A DNA stretch of 6,133 nt from UBA668 sp043740085. GTDB lineage: Bacteria; Actinomycetota; Acidimicrobiia; Acidimicrobiales; Ilumatobacteraceae. The position numbers were made by a program, and so were the translations under genes. The notes beneath the pieces were generated by a model. The model worked only from the letters and a program-made list of their open reading frames with translations, did no database searches and was not told the DNA's origin. This document shows positions 1 through 6,035 of this stretch, one piece after another. The stretch's first letter is position 1; every line of letters begins with the position of its first letter. The stretch lies in NCBI GenBank assembly GCA_043740085.1, contig JAYUCY010000147.1, positions 1 to 6,133 of the forward strand. Reading direction: 5' to 3'.

Positions 1-464
1 TGCGTGGCGGGGGGCAGGCGTACCGGCAAGTGAATCACGTGCTTGCTCCGCCGATCGACGCTGAGAGGCTGATCCTGTACGAGGTCTACGTCCCGCGAGG
101 AACGTGGTCCGGCTGGGCACCGCACTGTCATGACGGCCGAGATGGTTCGCCATATTTGGAGGAGGTGTACTACTTCAAACTGGATCCCGGTAACGGCTTC
201 GTGATGCAGCGCAACTGGCGTGATGACGAGGATTTCGACGAGTTGTTCGCCGCTCGCGATGGCGAGGCCGTGCTCGTGACGAAGGGGTATCACTCGTCGG
301 TCGCCTGCCCTACGTCGCACATGATGTTCCTCAACTTCTTGGCCGGGGAGCTGTATGACACCGAGCGCACAACTCCGCCCTGTTTCGACGAGGCGTTCAC
401 CTGGATTCACGACGACTGGGATCACAACGCCTGGGATCTCCCGATAATGAGACCGCCCGCATGA
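1..464 (+). CDS. iolB: 5-deoxy-glucuronate isomerase, C-terminal part (5' end outside window)
   Basis: IolB isomerises 5-deoxy-D-glucuronate to 2-deoxy-5-keto-D-gluconate in the cytoplasmic myo-inositol pathway. The reading frame is open to the left edge (first full codon at base 3). The residues before the GTG at 30, RGGGQAYRQVN, continue the IolB-type stretch, so GTG 30 is internal and the true start lies upstream. Counting from that GTG, the cupin metal-binding pattern is visible: HxH in PHCHD (32 and 34), the acidic pair in LEEVYYF (44-45), and His88 in KGYHSS. Typical IolB stretches GFVMQRNW and LNFLAGE are also present. About 154 residues are seen, the C-terminal half of a protein normally near 270-300. 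The stop overlaps the next start (ATGA, 461-464), indicating translational coupling in an operon. Other iol genes probably lie to the left, but this is inferred. The family is clear; the exact gene is very likely. Confidence 0.9.
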   Translation, partial: RGGGQAYRQVNHVLAPPIDAERLILYEVYVPRGTWSGWAPHCHDGRDGSPYLEEVYYFKLDPGNGFVMQRNWRDDEDFDELFAARDGEAVLVTKGYHSSVACPTSHMMFLNFLAGELYDTERTTPPCFDEAFTWIHDDWDHNAWDLPIMRPPA

Positions 465-1285
465 TTGCGGACCTTGCCGATCGACACGGAAGGTTCTCGA
501 TCCTGGCGGTCGACCATCGCGATTCGCTTCGCCAGTTCATGCGACCCGATGCCCCCGACTCGCTCACCGCAGTGGAGATCAGTGCGTTGAAGATCGAGCT
601 GGTTGCAGGTGTCGCCGATCTGGCCACCGGTGTGATGCTCGAACCGGAATACTCCATTCCGCAGGTGATCGACGCGGGAGTGTTGCCTGAAGGCGTCGGG
701 TTTCTCGCAGCGCTGGAGTCGCAGGGGTATCTGGACGAACCAGAAAGGTCGCCGACTGCGATTCTTGATGGCTGGTCGATCGAGCAGGCGAAAGCCTCAG
801 GTGCCGCAGCCGCCAAATTGCTACTGGCGTACCGTCCCGACGGTCGCCTTGCCGGCCAACAGGAACAGGTCGCTCGCGAGATTGTGGCGGGCTGCCATGC
901 CATCGGCTTTGCGATTGCGGTGGAGCCGCTGTTCTACGGCGTCGGCCCCAACGACGACCGCGCCGCCATGGTCGTCGAGACTGCCAGCCGATTTTCCGCC
1001 ATGGACCCCGACCTTTTGAAGCTGCCCTACCCGGGCACGCGCCCAGCCTGCGAGGAGATCACTGAGATCTGCACGATGCCCTGGGCGATGCTGTCGGGCG
1101 GCGGCTCGTTCGACGACTTCGTCGATCAGTTTGCCGTCGCCGCCGACGCGGGCTGCTCGGGCTTCATGGTCGGACGCGCGCTGTGGGGCGAGGTCGTCAA
1201 GGCGCTGCCGGCCGATCGCGCCGCGCTCATCAGTAACGTCGTTCGCCCCCGCTTTGAACAATTGCTCGCAATCAACGACCGCTGA
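461..1285 (+). CDS. Class I aldolase, LacD/YihT (DeoC/LacD) family; probable inositol-pathway aldolase
   Basis: A 274-residue TIM-barrel class I (Schiff-base) aldolase. Visible family landmarks are FSILAVDHRDSL (12-23), AAKLLLAYRPD (117-127), the probable Schiff-base lysine Lys187 in PDLLKLPYPG, MPWAMLSGG (206-214) and the phosphate-binding end GFMVGRALW (234-242). The order and spacing match tagatose-1,6-bisphosphate aldolase (LacD) and sulfofructose-phosphate aldolase (YihT), both of which release dihydroxyacetone phosphate. The ATG overlaps the iolB stop by 4 bases and has no obvious Shine-Dalgarno sequence, so translation is likely coupled. Inference from this context: the substrate is 2-deoxy-5-keto-D-gluconate 6-phosphate, cleaved to DHAP and malonate semialdehyde, replacing class II IolJ or the DUF2090 aldolase domain fused to IolC. 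A tagatose- or fructose-bisphosphate aldolase remains possible. Its stop lies 8 bp from the stop of the convergent oxygenase gene. The family call is secure; the substrate is not. Confidence 0.85.
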   Translation: MIADLADRHGRFSILAVDHRDSLRQFMRPDAPDSLTAVEISALKIELVAGVADLATGVMLEPEYSIPQVIDAGVLPEGVGFLAALESQGYLDEPERSPTAILDGWSIEQAKASGAAAAKLLLAYRPDGRLAGQQEQVAREIVAGCHAIGFAIAVEPLFYGVGPNDDRAAMVVETASRFSAMDPDLLKLPYPGTRPACEEITEICTMPWAMLSGGGSFDDFVDQFAVAADAGCSGFMVGRALWGEVVKALPADRAALISNVVRPRFEQLLAINDR

Positions 1286-1293
1286 TGTCAGGC

Positions 1294-2424
1294 CTAGTGC
1301 GCGGCCAGGCGTGTTGCCAGCTCTTCGGCGGGCCAGCGCTCGCGAAGAGCGCGAAGCGTGATGTCGGTCGGGGACTGGTCCGAGCTCTCACCTTCGGGCC
1401 GGTGACGGTCGAGGTCGCCGGGAAACGGGTAACCCTCGGCACTGGCGGCGAGCACCCGGCTGACGGCGTCCAGCTTCATGTCGCTGTCAAGAAGCACTGG
1501 GTAGAGGGCGAGGACAACTGCGGTGCGGTCGACGGCCTCCATCGCACGACCGAGCGCGGAGGAGATCTGCAACAGGTTGGCCATCCGTCGGACGTGGCCC
1601 GTTCGGTTCGTTCCGGCGCCGTGGAACAGCGCCGGGTTGAAGAACACCGCGTCGCCGGTCGACAGTTCGAGCTGCACGTGGTTGTTGGCGAAGTACTGCT
1701 TGAACTCGGGTCGGCGCCACGCAACGTACCCCGGCGCGTACTTCTGCGAATGCGGCAGGTACATCGTCGGTCCGGTCTCGACCGGCATGTCACAGTGAGC
1801 CACCGCACCCTGCAGCGTGAGCAGTGGCGACATGACATGGACATGCGCAGGATATGCAGCAGCTTGATCGTCGGTCATGAAGCCCAGGTGGTAATCGCGG
1901 TGAGGCTGCTGCTGGGGGCCGCCGGGGTTGACAACGTTCGTTTGCGAGGTGACCTGGTAGCCCGGGCCGAGCCACGCATGGCAAACCAGGGCGAGCATGT
2001 CGTTGTCGTAGTACCGAACGAAGTGCGCAGGTTCACGGATTGCCAGCTTCTCCAGAGCGTTCCAGACCCGATCGTTGTCGCCGGGTTTGGCGAAGTGGTC
2101 GCCTCCGCCGATGCCACGCTCTCGCTCCTCGCGGATGATCTGGTCGAAGACGTCCGAGACGGGCTCCACGACCTCGCGGTCGAAAGCATCCCGAAAAACT
2201 ACGATGCCCGGTCCCGCGAGCAATGCGTCGGCGAGCTCGGCCATCACAGACAGGCGGCCATCAGGAGCCGCAATCGCGTCGCGCAGCGTGCCGCTGTCGT
2301 AGACCACCGTGTTCTGCTCGATCGCACGTGCGTGCGGGTAGTCGGCGATCAGCGTTGGCTGCTTACAGAGGGTGATCAGGTCATTGAGGTCGCACTTCCC
2401 AGAATCGAACCAATGGTCGCTCAC
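1294..2424 (-). CDS. Phytanoyl-CoA dioxygenase (PhyH) family Fe(II)/2-oxoglutarate oxygenase
   Basis: A 376-residue non-haem iron oxygenase with a double-stranded beta-helix fold. Enzymes of this family hydroxylate or oxidatively demethylate small molecules using O2 and 2-oxoglutarate. The iron triad is visible: HxD in QQPHRDYHLG (His175, Asp177) and distal His268 in NPALFHGAG. The basic cluster NRTGHVRR (273-280) supplies the likely 2-oxoglutarate-binding arginine. There is no signal peptide or membrane segment. GTG 2424 (protein starting VSDHWFDSGK) is chosen because the frame, although open to 2532, would otherwise run into the divergent dehydrogenase gene, and the extra 36 residues look like the complement of that gene. 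No clear ribosome binding site precedes the GTG. The gene converges on the aldolase and diverges from the dehydrogenase. The substrate cannot be read from sequence; an inositol derivative or other polyol is a context guess. Confidence 0.85.
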   Translation of the reverse strand: MSDHWFDSGKCDLNDLITLCKQPTLIADYPHARAIEQNTVVYDSGTLRDAIAAPDGRLSVMAELADALLAGPGIVVFRDAFDREVVEPVSDVFDQIIREERERGIGGGDHFAKPGDNDRVWNALEKLAIREPAHFVRYYDNDMLALVCHAWLGPGYQVTSQTNVVNPGGPQQQPHRDYHLGFMTDDQAAAYPAHVHVMSPLLTLQGAVAHCDMPVETGPTMYLPHSQKYAPGYVAWRRPEFKQYFANNHVQLELSTGDAVFFNPALFHGAGTNRTGHVRRMANLLQISSALGRAMEAVDRTAVVLALYPVLLDSDMKLDAVSRVLAASAEGYPFPGDLDRHRPEGESSDQSPTDITLRALRERWPAEELATRLAAH

Positions 2425-2450
2425 TTGGAAGACTTTAGCCGTGCTTGGAA
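2424..2450. promoter_or_regulatory. Direct repeats CTTGGAA in divergent intergenic region, candidate operator
   Basis: The 7-base word CTTGGAA occurs at 2424-2430 and again at 2444-2450, exactly 20 bases apart, about two helical turns. Together they span nearly the whole gap between the divergent starts of the oxygenase and the dehydrogenase. Helical phasing is what a regulator binding one DNA face would need. No regulator gene is in the window, and two 7-base copies could arise by chance. Confidence 0.3.
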
Positions 2451-2452
2451 CT

Positions 2453-2458
2453 AGGAGG
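2453..2458 (+). promoter_or_regulatory. Strong Shine-Dalgarno sequence (AGGAGG) of the dehydrogenase gene
   Basis: A perfect AGGAGG with a 5-base gap to GTG 2464. It decides the start: the nearby ATG at 2462 is followed at once by a stop, and no other start fits this spacing. It is the best ribosome binding site among the metabolic genes here. Confidence 0.8.
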
Positions 2459-2463
2459 TAGAT

Positions 2464-3282
2464 GTGAGTATCACGATTATCAACGGTGGAACGCAGGGGC
2501 TGGGGGAAGCCGTTGCCCGCCGGCTCGTGCACCAGGGTGCCACCGGGCTCGTCATCGGCGGGCGATCAGTCGAACGAGGTCAAACCCTTGCGGCTGAGCT
2601 CACCGCGCTCGGCACCGCCACGCTCTTCGTGCCATCGGACATGACCGATCCCGGCGCTCCCCAGCGCCTCGTCGACGCGTGCGTCGATCACTTCGGGGCG
2701 CCGACCGGTGTTGTCAACGTGGCGGCGACGACAAGTCGCGCCAACCTTTTCACCGACTCACCGGAGCACTTCGATCGGCACTTCACGGTCAACGTGAAGG
2801 CGCCTTACTTCCTCATTCAGGCTGCTGCCAGGTCGATGCTTCGTGCCGGTGTTCCGGGTTCCATTGTCAACGTCGGGTCGACCTCAGGGCATGGCGGGGC
2901 GACGAAGTTGACGTCCTATTCGATGTCGAAGGGTGCGCTCGCGGTCATGACCAAGAATTTGGCATTCGGTTTGATGCAGCACGGCATCCGTGTCAATCAG
3001 GTCAACCCCGGCTGGATGGACACCGAGGCGGAACACCACGTGCAAGTCGAGCACGATGGTGCTCCGGAGAACTGGTTGGAGATCGCGGAGGAAAGCAGCC
3101 CGCAGGGTCGAATCGTCAAACCGTGGGAGGTCGCCAACGTCATCGCGTTCTGCCTCTCGGAGGAGTCAGGGATGATGACAGGCAATTGCATCGACATCGA
3201 TCGTGCGGTCCTCGGCGCAGGTGACGTCACCGTGCCCACCGCCGCCGACGCGATCTGGCCTGAACCTTCGGACACTCCGTAG
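2464..3282 (+). CDS. Short-chain dehydrogenase/reductase (SDR), classical type
   Basis: A 272-residue Rossmann-fold NAD(P)-dependent oxidoreductase that would interconvert an alcohol and a ketone on an unknown small substrate in the cytoplasm. The glycine-rich cofactor loop is NGGTQGLG (7-14), with Asn in place of the usual first Thr. Arg34 in IGGRS after the second strand suggests NADP preference. Asp60 is the adenine-contacting acid. The usual NNAG motif reads NVAA (85-88). The catalytic tetrad is Asn110, Ser139, Tyr152 and Lys156 (YSMSK), followed by NPGW (181-184). A loop with GAPENWL (199-205) and the end MMTGNCIDIDRAVLGAG recall an SDR subgroup often found with sugar- or polyol-catabolism genes. 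GTG 2464 is set by the strong AGGAGG. The gene is divergent from the PhyH oxygenase; the two may act on the same pathway. The family is certain; the substrate is unknown. Confidence 0.88.
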   Translation: MSITIINGGTQGLGEAVARRLVHQGATGLVIGGRSVERGQTLAAELTALGTATLFVPSDMTDPGAPQRLVDACVDHFGAPTGVVNVAATTSRANLFTDSPEHFDRHFTVNVKAPYFLIQAAARSMLRAGVPGSIVNVGSTSGHGGATKLTSYSMSKGALAVMTKNLAFGLMQHGIRVNQVNPGWMDTEAEHHVQVEHDGAPENWLEIAEESSPQGRIVKPWEVANVIAFCLSEESGMMTGNCIDIDRAVLGAGDVTVPTAADAIWPEPSDTP

Positions 3283-3335
3283 ACGGAGGCGATCTGATTT
3301 TCTCCGCCCGCTTCACGCCACACTGACTCCCGACC
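3283..3335. other. Short intergenic spacer between dehydrogenase and ABC-F genes
   Basis: This 53-bp gap holds a weak inverted repeat, CGGAG (3284-3288) with CTCCG (3302-3306), separated by a T-rich 13-base loop. It has no trailing T run, so a Rho-independent terminator is doubtful. No convincing Shine-Dalgarno sequence precedes the ATG at 3336. The gap marks the change from metabolic to housekeeping genes. Confidence 0.3.
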
Positions 3336-5135
3336 ATGATCCTCATTGACGCCGCCGGCCTGAAGGCCTCCCGCCCCAACCGACCCCTCTTCGACGATGT
3401 CTCGCTCACGCTCAGCGACGGCGATCGCGTCGGCGTGGTGGGTATCAACGGGTGCGGTAAGAGCACCCTGCTGCGATTTCTGGGGCGTGAAGCCAACCCG
3501 GAGGCCGGCGAGGTCCGTTGGGGTCGCGGTGCCCGCGTGGGTTTTCTCACCCAGCAGCCCGTCTTGCCAGAAGGCACGGTTGCCGAGGCTGTGGGCGCCG
3601 GCTGGGAGGGTGAGGCAATGCTCGACCGCCTGGGCATGGCCGCATTGGTGGACAGTCGCACCGATGAACTGTCCGGCGGCCAGGCCAAGCGGGTGGCGCT
3701 GGCCCGCCTGCTGTGCGGCGAGTACGAGGCGCTGATTCTCGACGAACCCACCAACCACCTCGACCTCGATGCGATCAAGTTTCTGGAGGAGTGGCTGGCG
3801 GCCTATCGCGGCGGTTTGGTGCTGGTCACTCACGACCGCCACGTGCTCGACCGGGTCACCACCAAGGTGCTCGAAATCGACCGTGGCACTGCCTACTTGC
3901 ATATGCCAGTCGGCAGGCACGCTGGATCCGGCTATGCCGCCTACCTTGCTGGTCGTGCGGAGCGCGAGGAGCGTGCCGAAGCGGCCGAGCAGGTGCGTAA
4001 GAACCTCGCCGTCAAGGAACTGGCGTGGCTGCGCCGCGGCGCCCCCGCACGCACGGCGAAGCCAAAGGCCCGCATTGCCACCGCCACAGCGCTGGTACAG
4101 GGCAAGGCGCAGGCGGCCGCACGCGAAGGCAGCCTGGCGCTGTCAATGGGCTCGCAGCGGCTGGGCTCGAAGGGCATCGAGGCTCGCGACATTACGTTCA
4201 GCTGGCCCGACGGCACGCCTGTGTTGAGGGGCGTCAACGTGACCTTCGAGCCGGGCGATCGCGTGGGTGTCGTGGGCCCCAACGGCGCTGGTAAATCGAC
4301 GCTGCTCGACCTCATCGCGGGCCGCCTCAGGCCAACTGGCGGCGAGGTGGAGAGTGGTGTCACCGTCAAGATCGGCTATTACGACCAGTTGAGCCGCGGT
4401 CTCGACCTCACGCAGCGGGTGCGGGAGGCCGTCGCCGGCAACAAGGGCGAGCCGTCGTTGGCGGACGTGATCCTGATGAAGCGCTTCTGGTTCGACGGCG
4501 ACGCCCAGTTCGCCCCCATCGGCACCCTCAGCGGCGGCGAGCGCCGCCGGCTGCAACTGTTGCTCACGCTGACCGAGCAGCCCAACGTGTTGCTGCTTGA
4601 CGAACCGACCAACGACCTCGACCTCGACACACTGCGTGCGCTGGAAGATTTCCTTGACGACTGGCCGGGCATTGTGGTCGCCGTCAGCCACGACCGGTCG
4701 TTCCTCGACCGCGTCACCGACGAACTGTTGGCCCTCGACGGCCGCGGCGGCGCCGAATGGATCCGTGGGGGAGTAGCAACCTGGTTGGCGGCTCATCAAG
4801 CCACGTCCAACTTGCCCCAGCAGTCCGGCAAGTCGGCCGGCCAATCAAAGGCACCATCTGCAGCACCGGTGATCTCCCATACTCCGGCAGCCAAGCCTGT
4901 CTCGAATCGCAGCCCGTCCACTGTTCGCCGCATGCTGGGCCAGGCGGAGCGCGATTTGGCGGCCGCCGGCGTCAAGCGCGACGCAGTGCTGTTGGAACTG
5001 CAGAGCGCGCTGGACCATCGCGAGCTTTCGGCCCTCGGCGATCGCATGACGAGGGCCCAGGAGTCCGTCGACAAGCTGGAGGAAGCCTGGCTGGCCTTGG
5101 CCGCCGAAGCCGAAGCCCTGGGTCTCGAGCTCTAG
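3336..5135 (+). CDS. uup: ABC-F family ATPase, Uup type
   Basis: A 599-residue soluble protein with two ABC ATPase domains in one chain and no membrane segments, the ABC-F hallmark. Domain 1: Walker A GINGCGKST (36-44), signature LSGGQ (112-116), Walker B and catalytic Glu137 in ILDEPTNHLD, switch His166. The interdomain linker (about 196-285) is Arg/Lys/Ala-rich and carries AWLRRGAPARTAKPKARI (230-247), the form seen in Uup. Domain 2: Walker A GPNGAGKST (314-322), LSGGE (398-402), LLDEPTNDLD with Glu423, switch His452. A Ser/Ala/Pro/Gln-rich, probably disordered stretch (about 489-528) leads to a charged C-terminal coiled coil (about 529-592), also Uup-like. ABC-F proteins act on ribosomes, and Uup has been linked to ribosome and DNA transactions. 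An ABC-F resistance-type role is less likely given the C-terminal coiled coil. It follows the dehydrogenase on the same strand and converges with the acetyltransferase, leaving 6 bp between stops. Confidence 0.9.
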   Translation: MILIDAAGLKASRPNRPLFDDVSLTLSDGDRVGVVGINGCGKSTLLRFLGREANPEAGEVRWGRGARVGFLTQQPVLPEGTVAEAVGAGWEGEAMLDRLGMAALVDSRTDELSGGQAKRVALARLLCGEYEALILDEPTNHLDLDAIKFLEEWLAAYRGGLVLVTHDRHVLDRVTTKVLEIDRGTAYLHMPVGRHAGSGYAAYLAGRAEREERAEAAEQVRKNLAVKELAWLRRGAPARTAKPKARIATATALVQGKAQAAAREGSLALSMGSQRLGSKGIEARDITFSWPDGTPVLRGVNVTFEPGDRVGVVGPNGAGKSTLLDLIAGRLRPTGGEVESGVTVKIGYYDQLSRGLDLTQRVREAVAGNKGEPSLADVILMKRFWFDGDAQFAPIGTLSGGERRRLQLLLTLTEQPNVLLLDEPTNDLDLDTLRALEDFLDDWPGIVVAVSHDRSFLDRVTDELLALDGRGGAEWIRGGVATWLAAHQATSNLPQQSGKSAGQSKAPSAAPVISHTPAAKPVSNRSPSTVRRMLGQAERDLAAAGVKRDAVLLELQSALDHRELSALGDRMTRAQESVDKLEEAWLALAAEAEALGLEL

Positions 5136-5141
5136 GCCTGG

Positions 5142-5654
5142 TTACAGCAGACGTTGCATGATGGCGACGTCGTGCCAACGGCCGAATTTTCGGCCGACCT
5201 CGCGCTCGATGCCCACCAGCTCGTAGCCGCACCGCCGATGCAGAACGATGGAGGCCTCGCTGGTGGCGTTGATGCGGGCGAACACCGCGTGAAAGCCAGA
5301 CAGCTCGGCCGTGGAAAGCAGCTCGTCCACCAGCAGCCGGCCGATGCCTTGGCCGTGACGGCCGCGGCGCACGTAGACCGAGTTCTCGACACTGGTTCGG
5401 TAGGCGGCGCGCTCCTTGTACGGTGACAGCGCGCCAAAACCGACAACTTCGCTACTCTCGGCGTCGACGGCAACAATCGTGGCGAAGGCCCCCGACCTGG
5501 CAGCGAGCCAGTCTTGCTGCTCGGGCAGGCTGCGTGGCACCAGATCGAAGGTGGCCGCAGTGTGGATCACTTCGTGGTTGTAGATCTCGCGGATCGGCTC
5601 GGCATCGGCCGACGTGGCGAGGCGCAGCGTGATGGTGGGCGCAACATCTGACAC
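5142..5654 (-). CDS. GNAT N-acetyltransferase, phosphinothricin/methionine sulfone acetyltransferase type
   Basis: A 170-residue cytoplasmic acetyl-CoA-dependent N-acetyltransferase. It starts with the GNAT pattern ITLRLATSADAEPIREIYN and carries family landmarks of the Pat/MnaT (YncA) group: AAYRTSVENSVYV (83-95) with the conserved Glu90, the acetyl-CoA pyrophosphate loop RRGRHGQGIGRLL (96-108), and INATSEASIVLHRRCGY (128-144). Known relatives acetylate L-amino acid analogues such as methionine sulfone or phosphinothricin; many have no proven natural substrate. Length matches the family (about 165-185). The start is a GTG with no Shine-Dalgarno sequence; a TANNNT hexamer just upstream would fit near-leaderless transcription. 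It is a lone gene, convergent with the ABC-F gene and divergent from the tRNA-tuf unit, so its neighbours give no hint of function. The family call is firm; real resistance activity is not implied. Confidence 0.88.
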   Translation of the reverse strand: MSDVAPTITLRLATSADAEPIREIYNHEVIHTAATFDLVPRSLPEQQDWLAARSGAFATIVAVDAESSEVVGFGALSPYKERAAYRTSVENSVYVRRGRHGQGIGRLLVDELLSTAELSGFHAVFARINATSEASIVLHRRCGYELVGIEREVGRKFGRWHDVAIMQRLL

Positions 5655-5662
5655 GACAGGCG

Positions 5663-5668
5663 AGGGTA
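5663..5668 (-). promoter_or_regulatory. Candidate -10 element (TACCCT) of the acetyltransferase gene
   Basis: On the minus strand TACCCT fits the actinobacterial TANNNT -10 pattern and ends 8 bases before GTG 5654, which would put the transcript start 1-3 bases before the start codon. No good -35 lies at 17-18 bases; TTGCCC is about 20 bases upstream. The lack of a Shine-Dalgarno sequence agrees with a leaderless message. Confidence 0.25.
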
Positions 5669-5745
5669 GCCGCCCGGACCGACAGGATCGGGCAAGTTGT
5701 TGGGCGATTACCAGAATCCCGTGGCCGCGCGTGGGATGCCGCCGC

Positions 5746-5751
5746 TATCAT
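5746..5751 (+). promoter_or_regulatory. Candidate -10 element (TATCAT) for the tRNA-tuf unit
   Basis: TATCAT fits TANNNT and lies 35 bases before the mature tRNA-Thr 5' end, giving a predicted precursor leader of about 29 bases. No clear -35 hexamer is present. The 132-bp gap 5655-5786 should hold the promoter of this unit, and this is the best candidate seen. Confidence 0.3.
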
Positions 5752-5764
5752 CACCAGTCGGTTT

Positions 5765-5779
5765 CGCGGTCTTGCCGCG
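5765..5779 (+). other. Small hairpin in the tRNA-Thr precursor leader
   Basis: CGCGG (5765-5769) pairs with CCGCG (5775-5779) around the loop TCTTG, ending 7 bases before mature tRNA-Thr. It may help separate the leader from the tRNA for RNase P processing. In such GC-rich DNA it could also be chance. Confidence 0.3.
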
Positions 5780-5786
5780 CGCCAAG

Positions 5787-5859
5787 GCCCTCTTAGCTCA
5801 GTAGGTAGAGCAACGCCATGGTAAGGCGTAGGTCGTCGGTTCGACTCCGACAGAGGGCT
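5787..5859 (+). tRNA. tRNA-Thr (anticodon GGT)
   Basis: A complete 73-base cloverleaf. The acceptor stem GCCCTCT (5787-5793) pairs with AGAGGGC (5852-5858). The D stem is GCTC/GAGC. The anticodon stem ACGCC/GGCGT encloses the loop ATGGTAA with anticodon GGT at 5820-5822. The T arm is GTCGG-TTCGACT-CCGAC. The discriminator base is T (5859), and CCA is not encoded, so it must be added after transcription. It reads ACC and ACU codons. It is first of a tRNA-Thr, tRNA-Met, tuf series. Confidence 0.97.
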
Positions 5860-5874
5860 CGACCAAAACGGTCG
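5860..5874 (+). other. Inter-tRNA hairpin directly after tRNA-Thr
   Basis: CGACC (5860-5864) pairs with GGTCG (5870-5874) around AAAAC, starting at the base after the tRNA-Thr discriminator. No T run follows, so it is more likely a processing structure in the 46-base spacer than a terminator. Confidence 0.35.
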
Positions 5875-5905
5875 GGGGCATACCCCGTCCGTCCAGCAAG
5901 GCCCT

Positions 5906-5979
5906 GGCGGCGTAGCTCAGTTGGTCAGAGCATCCGGCTCATAATCGGAAGGTCACCGGTTCGAGACCGGTCGCCGCTA
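5906..5979 (+). tRNA. tRNA-Met, elongator (anticodon CAT)
   Basis: A complete 74-base cloverleaf. The acceptor stem GGCGGCG (5906-5912) pairs with CGCCGCT (5972-5978), with a G-U pair at 1-72. The D stem is GCTC/GAGC. The anticodon stem TCCGG/TCGGA encloses CTCATAA with anticodon CAT at 5940-5942. The T arm is ACCGG-TTCGAGA-CCGGT, the discriminator is A, and CCA is not encoded. It lacks the three G-C pairs of initiator tRNA in the anticodon stem, so it is an elongator. It closely resembles the actinobacterial elongator tRNA-Met that follows tRNA-Thr. A lysidine-modified tRNA-Ile2 also has a CAT gene anticodon but is less likely. Confidence 0.93.
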
Positions 5980-6020
5980 CAAGAAGCAATCCCAGAAATC
6001 GACCATACCAACCACGTCAC

Positions 6021-6034
6021 AGGAGAAGGTCTCC
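6021..6034 (+). promoter_or_regulatory. tuf ribosome binding site folded in a perfect hairpin
   Basis: The purine-rich site AGGAGAAGG (6021-6029) precedes ATG 6036. GGAGA (6022-6026) pairs perfectly with TCTCC (6030-6034) across a 3-base AGG loop, so the Shine-Dalgarno bases can be buried next to the start codon. The site itself is certain; a regulatory role for the fold is inference. Confidence 0.6.
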
Positions 6035-6035
6035 A

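Noticed and set aside
30..464. GTG at 30 as a true iolB start
   Set aside because: The frame continues to the window edge with IolB-like residues, so the gene is cut by the window rather than starting here.
1285..2454. 389-residue plus-strand open frame whose ATG overlaps the aldolase stop
   Set aside because: It lies antisense to the PhyH gene. The minus-strand protein has an intact iron triad and family motifs; the plus frame shows no recognisable domain and is a by-product of GC-biased codons.
2425..2532. 36-residue N-terminal extension of the PhyH protein starting with ATG at 2532
   Set aside because: It would overlap the 5' coding region of the dehydrogenase, which has a strong ribosome binding site, and the added residues resemble no family N-terminus. 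GTG 2424 gives a normal length.
3284..3306. Rho-independent terminator after the dehydrogenase
   Set aside because: The stem is only 5 bp with a 13-base loop, and no T run follows the second arm.
2997..3920. 307-residue minus-strand open frame across the dehydrogenase and ABC-F genes
   Set aside because: It spans two well-supported plus-strand genes and their gap, and shows no motif of its own.
4143..4844. 233-residue minus-strand open frame inside the ABC-F gene
   Set aside because: It is antisense to the second ATPase domain with its Walker and signature motifs; a high-GC shadow frame.
5860..5874. Transcription terminator after tRNA-Thr
   Set aside because: The short hairpin is followed by G-rich sequence, not a T run, and another tRNA follows on the same strand.
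5787..5979. Integration (attachment) site at the tRNA genes
   Set aside because: No integrase gene and no duplicated tRNA 3' end are visible, and the downstream gene is tuf.
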